This document shows positions 40,730-49,258 of a stretch of DNA of 64,000 nucleotides, piece after piece (the first letter of the stretch is position 1; the number at the start of each line of letters is the position of its first letter). The stretch covers positions 1,116,001-1,180,000 of the forward strand of contig JNIN01000001.1 in assembly GCA_000702525.1 (NCBI GenBank), written 5' to 3'. The DNA is from Lachnospiraceae bacterium AC2012. Lineage in GTDB: Bacteria; Bacillota; Clostridia; Lachnospirales; Lachnospiraceae. The position numbers were made by a program, and so were the translations under genes. Under the pieces are notes generated by a model. That model worked only from the letters and a program-made list of their open reading frames with translations. It was not told the DNA's origin and made no database searches.

Positions 40730-41533
40730 TTAGAAGTCTGTCAGTTCTGCACTTCTCTTTTCGAGGAATGCGCCCATACCTTCCTTCTTGTCATGTGTAT
40801 CATTTACAACACCGAAGAGATTTGCTTCCATCTCTACTGCATTGTGAATGTCCATATCATAACCATTGTTGATGGCAGCCTTTGCAACTGCTACCGCATA
40901 GCTTCCCTTGCTTGCAATCTTCTCTGCCATCTTCTTTGCTGTTGGCATCAGTTCTTCCGGTGTTGTAACTTTGTTTACAAGACCGATTCTATAAGCTTCT
41001 TCCGCATTTACATTGTCGCATGTAAAGATTAATTCCTTTGCACGTCCCATACCGATTAATCTTGCAAGTCTCTGTGTTCCACCAAATCCTGGGATGATAC
41101 CAAGACCACATTCTGGCTGTCCAAAGATTGCATTGTCTGATGCGATACGGATATCACAAGCCATAGCGATTTCGCATCCACCACCAAGTGCAAATCCATT
41201 GACTGCAGCGATGGTTACCTGACGCATCTCCATCAATTTGAAGAATGGCTTAGATGCTCTGATACCGAAGGCGCGAGCTTCTGGTGCTGTGAAGTTCACC
41301 ATCTCTGAGATATCTGCACCAGCAACGAAGGACTTGAATTCATTGCCCTTCTTATCTGGACCACCCGTTAAGATTAAAACCTTCACGCCATCGTTTGCTT
41401 CGATTTCATCCAATGCCACTGTAAGTTCATCCAAAGTCTCTGAATTCAGTGCATTTAATGCTGCTGGACGAGAAATCTTAAGTACAGCAACTTCACCCTC
41501 TACATTCAATTCCAAATTCTTAAATTCTGCCAT
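40730..41533 (-). CDS. crt: Enoyl-CoA hydratase / 3-hydroxybutyryl-CoA dehydratase (crotonase)
   Basis: 267 residues. Oxyanion-hole segments AGADISEM and NGFALGGGCEIAMACD, and catalytic Glu residues in GGCEIA and GQPECGLGIIPGFGGTQ. Both Glu present argues for a hydratase. In butyrate-forming Clostridia this enzyme makes crotonyl-CoA. Here it is a single gene without the usual thl, hbd, bcd or etf neighbours, so the pathway role is inferred. Confidence 0.9.
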   Translation of the reverse strand: MAEFKNLELNVEGEVAVLKISRPAALNALNSETLDELTVALDEIEANDGVKVLILTGGPDKKGNEFKSFVAGADISEMVNFTAPEARAFGIRASKPFFKLMEMRQVTIAAVNGFALGGGCEIAMACDIRIASDNAIFGQPECGLGIIPGFGGTQRLARLIGMGRAKELIFTCDNVNAEEAYRIGLVNKVTTPEELMPTAKKMAEKIASKGSYAVAVAKAAINNGYDMDIHNAVEMEANLFGVVNDTHDKKEGMGAFLEKRSAELTDF

Positions 41534-41599
41534 TTGTAAAAACCTCCCATATTGTATAGTTCACCGATGATTCTATCGTAGTACATTGATAAATTTTTG

Positions 41600-42427
41600 T
41601 CAATCACATTTCGTCATATCGATTGACTTCTGAATACATGCCATTTCCCCTGCAATAACAGCGTTTCGAAGCCCCTGCTTCTCCAGTTCTAAAACACCCG
41701 CCATCGTTGTTCCACCAGGCGAGCAAACCGCATCCTTGAGCGCTCCCGGATGCTGTCCCGTCTCTAGTACCATCTTCGCTGCTCCGAGCACGGACTGCGC
41801 TGCAAATGTATACGCCTGCTTTCTCGGCATCCCTGCTGCAACCGCACCATCCGCAAGCGCTTCGATAAACATATAGACATACGCTGGCGATGAACCGCTC
41901 ACTCCAATCACCGCATCCATCATGGATTCCGGCACCACTTCCGCTTTGCCGAAACTCTCAAAAATCGTTAGAGCATACTTCAAATCTTCCTCTGTGACCT
42001 TGGCATTCACTGTCAGTGCAGACATGCCTTCTCCAACAAGTGCCGGCGTATTTGGCATCACACGTATAATCTTCTGATTCTTGCCAAGATTCTTCTCAAG
42101 ATATGCGATATCTTTGCCCGCTGCGATAGAGATTACGATGGTATTCTCACCTGCTGCATTTTGCTCTAAGCCCGCCTTCACATCGGGAATCACTTCCTCG
42201 AATTTATTCGGCTTCACTGCAAGAAGTACCACATCAGCATTTCCAGCTACTTCCTGATTATCCAGAACCGCCTTCACATGATATTCTTCTTCCACTTCGC
42301 TACAACTCTTCTTGGTATGACAGGAAATGATCACTTCGTCCGCTTTCACAATCCCTGCCTTAAGAAGACCACCAAGTATCGCTCTTCCCATATTTCCACA
42401 GCCAATAAAACCTATCTTGTAACCCAT
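41600..42427 (-). CDS. proC: Pyrroline-5-carboxylate reductase
   Basis: Last step of proline synthesis. 275 residues. NAD(P)-binding GFIGCGNMGRAILGG at the start, VMPNTPALVGEGMSAL and the signature region GVSGSSPAYVYMFIEALADG to VCSPGGTTMAGV. Two ATG codons are possible; the second (42427) is better placed relative to AAGGAG. It lies 56 bp upstream of the crotonase gene region on the same strand, but co-transcription is uncertain. Confidence 0.96.
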   Translation of the reverse strand: MGYKIGFIGCGNMGRAILGGLLKAGIVKADEVIISCHTKKSCSEVEEEYHVKAVLDNQEVAGNADVVLLAVKPNKFEEVIPDVKAGLEQNAAGENTIVISIAAGKDIAYLEKNLGKNQKIIRVMPNTPALVGEGMSALTVNAKVTEEDLKYALTIFESFGKAEVVPESMMDAVIGVSGSSPAYVYMFIEALADGAVAAGMPRKQAYTFAAQSVLGAAKMVLETGQHPGALKDAVCSPGGTTMAGVLELEKQGLRNAVIAGEMACIQKSIDMTKCD

Positions 42428-42489
42428 TTTCATTCTCCTTTTCCTGTATCTATGCTTCTCTTGTATCTACGCTATTCCTTGTATCTATA

Positions 42490-43818
42490 TTATTCCTCGG
42501 CTTCGCGCTTGATCCGATTCATATGTTCCTGGATTTGCTTCTCATATCCTATATCCGTTGGCTCATAGAATGTCGTACCCACCAGCGAATCTGGCAGATA
42601 CTGCTGTTTCACATAATGATTCTTATAATCATGTGCATATTTATAGCCCACACCATGTCCCAGTTTTGCGGCTGATTTATAATGCGCATCCTGAAGATGC
42701 ACCGGAATCCGCTCCGTCTGTGTAGACTTCACTGCCGACATCGCCGCCGCAATCGCTCCGTAAGCCGCATTGCTCTTTGGCGCTGTCGCGATATAGGTAG
42801 CCGCCTGCGAAAGTATAATCTGCGACTCTGGCATACCGACACGCTCCACTTCCTGTGCTGCCGCGCTTGCTATCAACATCGCCATCGGATCTGCATTTCC
42901 AACATCCTCGGAAGCACTAATCATCAGACGTCTCGCGATAAATTTCACATCCTCCCCGGCATAGAGCATGCGCGCAAGATAATAAACTGCCGCATCCGGG
43001 TCGGAACCGCGAAGACTCTTGATAAACGCGGAAATGGTATCGTAGTGATTATCCCCAGACTTGTCATATTTCACCACTCGTTTCTGGATACACTCCGAAG
43101 CAACTTCAAGGGTGATATGAATCTTACCATCCTCCGAAGGCTCTGTTGTCAGGATTCCCAGCTCAATCGCTGTCAATGCAGAACGCGCATCTCCATTCGC
43201 CATATCACTCAGGAATTCCAACGCATCCTCATCGATTTCAGCATGGTAAGCGCCCATTCCCTTCGTTTGATCCTGGACCGCACGAAGCAAAAGTGTCTTC
43301 ACATTTTCTTTCGTAAGACTCTTCAATTCAAAGATCACCGAACGGGAAAGCAAAGCGCCGTTCACCTCGAAATAAGGATTCTCTGTCGTCGCACCGATGA
43401 GAATAATCGTTCCATCCTCAACATATGGAAGCAAATAATCCTGCTGCCCCTTATTGAAACGATGAATCTCGTCAATAAATAGAATCGTCTTCTTGCCATA
43501 GGCACCAAGGGTATGCTTCGCAGCTTCTACCACTTCTTCCATATCTTTCTTACCGGCAGAAGTCGCATTAATCTGTCGAAATTCCGCTTTGGTTGTATTT
43601 GCAATTACCATTGCAAGTGTTGTCTTACCGGTCCCCGGCGGTCCATAAAAAATAATCGAACTCAGCTTATCCGCCTTAATAGCACGATACAGCATCTTGT
43701 CCTTACCAATAATATGTTCCTGCCCCACCACTTCATCCAAAGTCGTTGGACGAAGGCGCGATGCCAGCGGGGATTCTTTCTCTTTATTCTGTTCACGCAT
43801 GTAATCAAACAGGTCCAT
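42490..43818 (-). CDS. rarA: Replication-associated recombination ATPase RarA
   Basis: AAA+ protein acting at stalled replication forks. 442 residues. Walker A YGPPGTGKTTLA, Walker B ILFIDEIHRFNKGQQD, sensor 1 GATTENPYFEVN, then ISASEDVGNADPMAM and GVGYKYAHDY of the C-terminal tetramerisation region. The start codon is preceded by three 10-bp tandem units that contain its ribosome-binding site. Confidence 0.95.
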   Translation of the reverse strand: MDLFDYMREQNKEKESPLASRLRPTTLDEVVGQEHIIGKDKMLYRAIKADKLSSIIFYGPPGTGKTTLAMVIANTTKAEFRQINATSAGKKDMEEVVEAAKHTLGAYGKKTILFIDEIHRFNKGQQDYLLPYVEDGTIILIGATTENPYFEVNGALLSRSVIFELKSLTKENVKTLLLRAVQDQTKGMGAYHAEIDEDALEFLSDMANGDARSALTAIELGILTTEPSEDGKIHITLEVASECIQKRVVKYDKSGDNHYDTISAFIKSLRGSDPDAAVYYLARMLYAGEDVKFIARRLMISASEDVGNADPMAMLIASAAAQEVERVGMPESQIILSQAATYIATAPKSNAAYGAIAAAMSAVKSTQTERIPVHLQDAHYKSAAKLGHGVGYKYAHDYKNHYVKQQYLPDSLVGTTFYEPTDIGYEKQIQEHMNRIKREAEE

Positions 43819-43820
43819 GC

Positions 43821-43856
43821 TATCTCCTTCTATCTTCTTCTATCTTCTTCTATCTC
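43821..43856. repeat. 10-bp tandem repeat at the rarA ribosome-binding site
   Basis: Plus strand TATCTCCTTC, TATCTTCTTC, TATCTTCTTC, TATCTC: three full units plus part. The unit nearest rarA carries the GGAG site, two bases before the ATG-proximal ATAGC. Confidence 0.8.
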
Positions 43857-43982
43857 TAAGAATTGTTATGATTCTGTACTTGTAGGTATTATATGTATCT
43901 TCTATATAATAACGGAATTTAAATTGCAGTACAATCTTTGCTGGTGGACGATTTGGTGGGTTTCTATTCGAATGAAGGCTCT

Positions 43983-44404
43983 GGCGGGCATATTTTGTGA
44001 TTTTTCTTCTATCTCCACCATGGTAAAAGCTTCTTTTGGGCATATAACAACTTTTTCTTCTTCCCTCCACCATACCTCTTTTTCAAATTGGGCATATAAG
44101 CTTGTTTTTGCTTTCCCTCCACCATATGCACTCTTTTATTTTGGAAATATATTCACTTTTTTTGTTTGCCTCCACCACCTTTGGGCATATAGCGCCCCTA
44201 ACAAATTCTCTCCACCATACGGTTGGGCATATATGAAATATTTGTTGCGCCTCCACCATGGGACATGGTGGAGCGCTAACACTTTTCGCCTTATATGCCC
44301 AAATCCGGAAGTTTTAGAAAACAAGTATGGTGGAGGATACATGAAAAATCCGCTATATGCCCAAATCCGCAAACTTTTAGAAAACAAGCATAGAGCCTCC
44401 ACCA
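43983..44404 (+). repeat. Repeat family 2, copy 1: array of bipartite GGGCATAT-N19-CTCCACCAT motifs
   Basis: Non-coding. Boxes A (GGGCATAT) start at 43986, 44038, 44090, 44143 (variant GGAAATAT), 44183 and 44225. Boxes B (CTCCACCAT) start at 44013, 44065, 44117, 44170, 44210 and 44251. Two inverted units follow at 44265/44293 and 44327/44355, and a stray box B at 44397. A-to-B distance is 26-28 bp throughout. After each inverted box A comes AAATCCG then TTTTAGAAAACAA. The inverted units can pair with direct units 5 and 6 as one nested hairpin. Confidence 0.92.
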
Positions 44405-44424
44405 AAGATTTTTATTTATACTTC

Positions 44425-44453
44425 AAAAAAAGGAGACCTCTTTCGAGGTCTCC
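44425..44453 (-). terminator. Terminator after the aminotransferase gene
   Basis: Minus strand GGAGACCTC/GAGGTCTCC perfect stem with loop GAAA, then TTTTTTT. Confidence 0.95.
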
Positions 44454-44514
44454 AACGCGCAAATTTATAATAACCAATAGAGAATAAGTTATTACAGTAA
44501 ATCCCACCCAGACA

Positions 44515-45792
44515 TTAACAAGATAATAACTTTTCAACCGATGCAAGTCTTACACAAACGGTAAAGAGGTCCGCAGCAACCGCAAGTTCTTCCACTGTTG
44601 GGAAAGATGGTGCAATACGGATATATGCATCTTCCGGATCTTTATGATATGGAAATGGTGCGCCTGCGCCAGTCATCACCATACCAGCTTCCTTTGCAAG
44701 TGTGATAATTCTAGTTGCACAACCCGGCAAAGACTTAAATGTGATAAAATATCCACCCTGTGGCTTTGTCCAGGAACCAATTTCAAGTTCCTTCACATCA
44801 CGATCAAGCGTTTCTAAAATCACTTCAAATTTTGGACGAAGAATATCTGCATGCAGTTTCATATGATCCAGGATCTTCGCACCATTTTCAAAGAAGATAG
44901 CATGACGTAACTGGTTCAGCTTATCATGACCAATGGTACGAACTGTCATTGTTTTTTCAATGTCATCTAAGTTCGCTTTCGATGCGACAATACCAGCCAC
45001 ACCGGCACCTGCAAAACTAATCTTACTTGTGGAAACAAATTCGAAGATCATATCTTCATTTCCATATTCTTTTGCTAATTCTAAAATATTAGGAATCTTT
45101 ACTTCATCATAAAGATAATGAACACAATAAGCATTATCCCAGAACACTCTAAAGTCAGGAGCTGCTGGTTTTAATGCTGCCATACGGCGAACCGTCTCAT
45201 CAGAATAAACGATTCCTTGTGGATTTGTGAATTTAGGAACGCACCAGATACCCTTGATGGCTGGATCAGAACTAACCAGTTCCTCTACCATATCCATATC
45301 CGGTCCATCTTCTGTCATAGGAATATTAATCATTTCAATACCATAGTGTTCCGTTACAGCAAAATGTCTATCATATCCAGGAACAGGACAGAGCCACTTC
45401 ACTTTATCTAACTTGCACCATGGTGTATTTCCAAGATAACCGGAAATCATACCGCGCGTAACGGTGTCAAACATCAGGTTTAAGGAAGAATTACCACCCA
45501 TCACAACCTGTTCCGGTTTTGCATCAACCATAGAAGCTATCAATTCACGAGCACCTTCAATACCAACCAGGCCGCCATAATTTCTTGCATCTACATTAAC
45601 TGCGACATCCATATCTGTGTCGCGATCAACAACTGTCAACATATCCATAGATAAATCTAACTGTGCCTTACTAGGCTTACCACGCGCCATGTTCAGCGAC
45701 AAATCTCTCTTCTGAAACTCCTTGTAAGCCTCTTCTAAGCTCTGCTTTTCCTGCAAAAGCTCTTCTCTACTCATGTTCTGATAGCTTTTCAT
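44515..45792 (-). CDS. Aspartate aminotransferase-like enzyme (subgroup Ic type)
   Basis: 425 residues, pyridoxal-phosphate fold type I. Start region SLNMARGKPSKAQLDLS, then RNYGGLVGIEGARELIA, VPKFTNPQGIVYS, the cofactor-contact FWDNAYCVHYLYD, and the Schiff-base lysine in STSKISFAGAG. These match the ~425-residue aspartate aminotransferase subgroup also known from Corynebacterium rather than the classical AspC type. Transcribed alone. About 190 bp upstream show no clear feature apart from an AT-rich stretch. Confidence 0.85.
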   Translation of the reverse strand: MKSYQNMSREELLQEKQSLEEAYKEFQKRDLSLNMARGKPSKAQLDLSMDMLTVVDRDTDMDVAVNVDARNYGGLVGIEGARELIASMVDAKPEQVVMGGNSSLNLMFDTVTRGMISGYLGNTPWCKLDKVKWLCPVPGYDRHFAVTEHYGIEMINIPMTEDGPDMDMVEELVSSDPAIKGIWCVPKFTNPQGIVYSDETVRRMAALKPAAPDFRVFWDNAYCVHYLYDEVKIPNILELAKEYGNEDMIFEFVSTSKISFAGAGVAGIVASKANLDDIEKTMTVRTIGHDKLNQLRHAIFFENGAKILDHMKLHADILRPKFEVILETLDRDVKELEIGSWTKPQGGYFITFKSLPGCATRIITLAKEAGMVMTGAGAPFPYHKDPEDAYIRIAPSFPTVEELAVAADLFTVCVRLASVEKLLSC

Positions 45793-45984
45793 CCTATTCT
45801 TTTCCTCCTAAATCACAAATCCAACTACGACCAAACCACTTTATAGTATATCAAGTTCTATTCCTAAGCTCAATTATCTAAAAAATGACGGATGCAGTTT
45901 GAAATTATTCATAATCCATATAATAAGATACCAAGTTAGGATGTATTTTGCAAGTTTCTAATATCAATAATTCATTTTTAATAT

Positions 45985-46020
45985 AAAAAAAGGATGCGAA
46001 CTATTTCTAGTTCACATCCT
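45985..46020 (-). terminator. Terminator after the histidine kinase gene
   Basis: Minus strand GGATGTGAACTA/TAGTTCGCATCC (one G-U), then TTTTTTT. Related in sequence to the island terminators at 48.26, 49.27 and 51.57 kb. Confidence 0.9.
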
Positions 46021-46025
46021 TAGTC

Positions 46026-47285
46026 TCAACATTCAATCCAGACATCAGCGCTATAAATCTGATTCTCTGCTTTAAACACGTATTTTCCATGATATTTCTC
46101 TACAATCGAAATGATATTTTTTAATCCATATCCATGACTTCCTTTGTCTTTTTTCGACGTAATAAAACCACCATCTGGATCCGCTAGCAGTTTCCCAACA
46201 AACGTATTTCGAATACTAAAAAGCAAATAATGTTCGCCCTGGCTCACCTCAATCCAAATCTCACCCTTTTGCATTTTTTCAACTGCTTCAACCGCATTTC
46301 TAATCAAATTAGCAATCAAAATACATAGATCTCTAGGTTCCACTTGAATATCATCACCTATACAGCCTTTTACATGTACTCTATTATTTGCACTATTCTC
46401 GGGCAAATAATAATTCAAAATAACGTCTACCGTTTCATTTCCAACCATATAGTTATCATTTATTCTTTTTACCTGGTCAAGCATACTATCTAGATATTTT
46501 TCGACATCTTTGTACTCCTGCTTTATACACTTATTTTTAATCTGCAATAAATCATTTGTCACTTCATGTCGAAATGCCTTCGTAGCTTCTTCCTTCTCTA
46601 ACAAAGTCTGATAGTACTCTTTTTGATGCTCAGCCTCCATATCTGCAAGTTTTTTCTGCATCTTAAAGTCCATTGTCGAATTATAGAAATATAGCAGCTG
46701 AAACAAAAGAATCAAAATTGCGATATTTCCACCTGCAAGAAAAGCCATTCCAATATTTCTATTTTGCTTCGACAGACTATGCAAAAACACAACATAACAG
46801 CTCATCACCATTGCTGTCAAAAGAAACAATATTCCATCGAGATACACCCAACTTTTCAAAGAAACTTTTGCAAGAGACCCCCTCAATTTCTTCTTAAAAA
46901 GCCAAAGTACACATATCGATATTGATGTAAATATAATGAATACATTTTCATTATCAAAGTACCTCTCCAATGCTAGTGCCCATATATTTTCAAATAATGT
47001 CAGGATCAGAAATTCACCTAATCCCCAAAGTACAATTTCCTTTTTTCGTACTTCAAACAAAATCCAAAAAATATAATTAATCCATATAACAAGAATCAAA
47101 ATAGCCAACGAATGAATAAATGAAACACTATATAAGAAAAAAATAATGCCAAACGTAAATATAATAAATATTACTTTCCACCATTTATTTTTAATTATTT
47201 CTCTTCTCTTTGGCGAAAAAAAAGCTAGGAAAAAAAGTGTATACTCAATCATACTATTGAAATACAACAATAATTGATCAATCAT
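46026..47285 (-). CDS. AgrC-type sensor histidine kinase
   Basis: 419 residues. About six to seven membrane segments in the first ~205 residues, then a coiled linker (MQKKLADMEAEHQKEYY). The H-box is FRHEVTNDLLQIKN (phospho-His about 242). A GHKL ATPase domain follows with ANLIRNAVEAVEKM (N-box) and DKGSHGYGLKNIISIVEKY (G-box). This is the peptide-sensing HPK10 layout. Its ATG overlaps the regulator stop (TAATG), so they are coupled. It probably senses the peptide encoded upstream; that is inference. Confidence 0.9.
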   Translation of the reverse strand: MIDQLLLYFNSMIEYTLFFLAFFSPKRREIIKNKWWKVIFIIFTFGIIFFLYSVSFIHSLAILILVIWINYIFWILFEVRKKEIVLWGLGEFLILTLFENIWALALERYFDNENVFIIFTSISICVLWLFKKKLRGSLAKVSLKSWVYLDGILFLLTAMVMSCYVVFLHSLSKQNRNIGMAFLAGGNIAILILLFQLLYFYNSTMDFKMQKKLADMEAEHQKEYYQTLLEKEEATKAFRHEVTNDLLQIKNKCIKQEYKDVEKYLDSMLDQVKRINDNYMVGNETVDVILNYYLPENSANNRVHVKGCIGDDIQVEPRDLCILIANLIRNAVEAVEKMQKGEIWIEVSQGEHYLLFSIRNTFVGKLLADPDGGFITSKKDKGSHGYGLKNIISIVEKYHGKYVFKAENQIYSADVWIEC

Positions 47286-47995
47286 TATCTATACCTCGTA
47301 TCGTAGTTCATATATGCCATCTCAAAATTATCTTTTCTTTCTTTTGACACTTTAACAATTTCTCCATTTTTTAGTTCAATGTCTGTTTCTTTACGTTCTT
47401 TTATATACTTCATATGAACGATATAAGACCGATGTGTTCTATAAAATCTTTTTTCATCCAGATCTTCTTCCCACTGCGTCAATGATTTTTCACTTCTAAA
47501 ATCATAGTTTTTTGTAAATACTCGTGTTTCCGATCCTCTTGCCTCTATATAAAAAATCTCATCCGACCTGATCATATATTCATTTCGATTATCATATACT
47601 GAAAACTCTTTTTTATCGTCCAACCGTTCTATCAAATCACTGATTGCTTCATCAAATTCTTTTTGTTCCACAGGCTTTGAAACAAATCGAAAAGCATTAA
47701 TCTTAAATGCTTCTTTATATTTATCTTGTCTCACCGACAACATAATCACCTTATATGGAACACCACGATTTTTTAACTGTCGTCCAACTTCGATTCCATC
47801 CATATCCGGCAATGCAATATCAAGTAGTAAGCCATCCAAATCGTCCTTACTATTCAATAAATCTTCTCCTGAATAGTAATGAATAACTTCTATATCAATA
47901 CCGTTTTTTTGACAATATTCTTTTGTATAGTCCTCTACTACATCATGCGCAAACTCGTTATCATCACAGATGCCTATTCTAATCTGTCTAACCAA
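47285..47995 (-). CDS. LytTR-family response regulator
   Basis: 236 residues from a TTG start at 47995 (GAGAGG upstream); an earlier TTG at 48013 has no site. Receiver domain with ICDDNEFAHDVV, phospho-Asp in GLLLDIALPDMDG and Lys in FVSKPVEQKEF. The LytTR DNA-binding domain (about 130-236) has YIEARGSETRVF and FYRTHRSYIVHMKYIKE. LytTR proteins bind paired direct repeats about two helical turns apart, which fits the four repeat pairs in this island. Confidence 0.92.
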   Translation of the reverse strand: MVRQIRIGICDDNEFAHDVVEDYTKEYCQKNGIDIEVIHYYSGEDLLNSKDDLDGLLLDIALPDMDGIEVGRQLKNRGVPYKVIMLSVRQDKYKEAFKINAFRFVSKPVEQKEFDEAISDLIERLDDKKEFSVYDNRNEYMIRSDEIFYIEARGSETRVFTKNYDFRSEKSLTQWEEDLDEKRFYRTHRSYIVHMKYIKERKETDIELKNGEIVKVSKERKDNFEMAYMNYDTRYR

Positions 47996-48058
47996 TGTTC
48001 TGATTCCTCTCAACTATTATTCTAAAATGTACTAAATCCCTCTCTAAAAGCCTACTTC

Positions 48059-48139
48059 TCACTTATTAAACAAATTTTCCAAAGTTTCTAACCAAAATGT
48101 TCTCGTCATCATTGTAGTAAGAAAATCTATCAAATTCAT
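48059..48139 (-). CDS. 26-residue peptide, candidate signal or leaderless antimicrobial peptide
   Basis: Too short for normal gene finding, but it has an excellent AAGGAGGG site eight bases before ATG 48139 and lies about 25 nt from the predicted start of the P1 transcript. It begins MNLIDFLTTMM and ends LENLFNK, with aromatic FW in the middle, no Cys and no double-Gly leader. Length and amphipathic character resemble delta-hemolysin/PSM-type peptides rather than AgrD. It is co-transcribed with the regulator and kinase genes, 64 bp ahead of the regulator start. Function is inferred from position. Confidence 0.6.
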   Translation of the reverse strand: MNLIDFLTTMMTRTFWLETLENLFNK

Positions 48140-48170
48140 TTCTGTCCCTCCTTAGTGCAAATATATAAAT

Positions 48171-48237
48171 ATTACAACATTTATATCCCCAACACAATCC
48201 GTAACACCGCGAACGGGTCTTTTAACACCGCGAACAG
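48171..48237 (-). promoter_or_regulatory. Promoter P1 with LytTR direct repeats (peptide and two-component system)
   Basis: Minus strand repeats with core GTTCGCGGTG at 48226-48237 and 48205-48216, 21 bp apart, then exactly 28 bp to the -10 TGTAAT (48171-48176). No -35 hexamer is evident, as expected for an activator-dependent promoter. Confidence 0.8.
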
Positions 48238-48258
48238 ACAACTCTCCTCCATTCCCCA

Positions 48259-48293
48259 GAAAAAAATAAAGGATGTGAATCCATTCACATCCT
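48259..48293 (-). terminator. Terminator after the secreted-protein pair
   Basis: Minus strand GGATGTGAAT/ATTCACATCC, then TTTATTTTTTT. It separates that unit from promoter P1. Confidence 0.9.
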
Positions 48294-48350
48294 CTAAATA
48301 CTTACATTTTATTCTATTATATTTATTTTTTCAAAACTAAATTCTATGCA

Positions 48351-48497
48351 TTACTTCTTCTTTATTGGATACATCCATAACAAAATCAAGAAAATTAAAT
48401 CTATAACTAACCCTAATTTTACTGAATAGAAATATTGAACCAAAAAACCGGTCACTATAAGAATCGTCAATACTATTTTTCTAACTAATTCACGCAT
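48351..48497 (-). CDS. 48-residue membrane protein, possible immunity protein
   Basis: Starts MRELVRKIVLTILIV, ends LWMYPIKKK, with two hydrophobic stretches (VLTILIVTGFLVQYFY and LGLVIDLIFLILLWMY). Its ATG overlaps the stop of the secreted-protein gene by one base (TAATG), so it is translationally coupled to it. A small coupled membrane protein after a secreted product is the usual place of a self-immunity gene. That role is inferred only from position. Confidence 0.62.
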   Translation of the reverse strand: MRELVRKIVLTILIVTGFLVQYFYSVKLGLVIDLIFLILLWMYPIKKK

Positions 48498-49117
48498 TAT
48501 TGGAACCTCACATTTCTAACGCCTGCCCAAAGAATTCCAGAGCCCCTTACTCCTTGAATAGCTGTTATTCCAACAGCTGCAAAATCATAATCAAACGCTA
48601 TTCCTCCTGGGCAAAAAGCCACACCAACTCCTAATGTTGCTAAAACTTTCGAAATAACCGGTTCTGGCATCCATATTCCGGCAACCGTAGTTCCGGCTCC
48701 AATTGCTTTAATCGTTGATTTTGATAAATATACACTTAATCCCCACCAATGAACAACTACCTTTGTTACACCTTCTTTATAACGTGACTTAGCTAAGGAT
48801 GTACATAAATAGTTACACATCTCTTGTTGTGGAAGCACAATAATAGCATCCTCAATGTTACTATCAATCAACGAATTTGATTCTAATAATGAATTACTAA
48901 TATAATCTTCCTCTTCTTCACTCAATTGATTATTATCATTCTTTTTAACAAAATGACCATTTTCAAATTCAATATATGCCGATAATTTTTCGATATTCAT
49001 TTCCTGATTAACTTCACATGGAGCTTCCTTTGCATATCCTATTGAATAACAATTAATAAATAAACTAAACACTAATACTAATGCACAAAAGTTTATCGTT
49101 TTTTTTAATCTTTCCAT
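48497..49117 (-). CDS. Secreted Gly/Ala-rich protein, bacteriocin-like
   Basis: 206 residues. Signal peptide MERLKKTINFCALVLVF to GYA (cleavage near residue 29), an acidic pro-like region (about 30-105) and a Gly/Ala-rich hydrophobic C-terminal region (about 120-206) that starts with VVVHWWGLSVYLSKST and includes AIGAGTTVAGIW and LATLGVGVAFCPGG. This HWWG-plus-hydrophobic tail layout resembles small secreted proteins of Firmicutes that I recall as uncharacterised. ATG 49117 has GAGGAG ahead. Driven by LytTR promoter P2. A toxin or bacteriocin role is a guess from context. Confidence 0.68.
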   Translation of the reverse strand: MERLKKTINFCALVLVFSLFINCYSIGYAKEAPCEVNQEMNIEKLSAYIEFENGHFVKKNDNNQLSEEEEDYISNSLLESNSLIDSNIEDAIIVLPQQEMCNYLCTSLAKSRYKEGVTKVVVHWWGLSVYLSKSTIKAIGAGTTVAGIWMPEPVISKVLATLGVGVAFCPGGIAFDYDFAAVGITAIQGVRGSGILWAGVRNVRFQ

Positions 49118-49174
49118 AAAGCCCTTTCTCCTCAACACTCATATTTATAAACTACAACCTAGGTTCTCTGTAAC

Positions 49175-49241
49175 TTTACACAAATCCATTTTCCAAAACA
49201 ACCCTTACCACCGTGAACGGGCCTCTTAACACCGCGAACGG
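49175..49241 (-). promoter_or_regulatory. Promoter P2 with LytTR direct repeats (secreted protein unit)
   Basis: Repeats GTTCGCGGTG and GTTCACGGTG 21 bp apart (49230-49241 and 49209-49220), 28 bp to -10 TGTAAA (49175-49180). The segment between repeat and -10 is nearly identical to that of P3 (GTTTTGGAAAATGGATTTG in both). Confidence 0.8.
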
Positions 49242-49258
49242 ACAGATTCACTCCTTTT

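Noticed and set aside
43983-44404. CRISPR array
   Set aside because: Repeats are only 8-9 bp boxes in two types with inverted copies, spacers of the two copies have fixed lengths, and no cas genes are present. The GTTTTAGA string near the end resembles some type II repeats by chance.
43513-44487. 324-codon plus-strand open frame across rarA and repeat array 1
   Set aside because: Half is antisense to the well-supported rarA gene and the rest is repeat boxes; composition is not protein-like and there is no ribosome-binding site.
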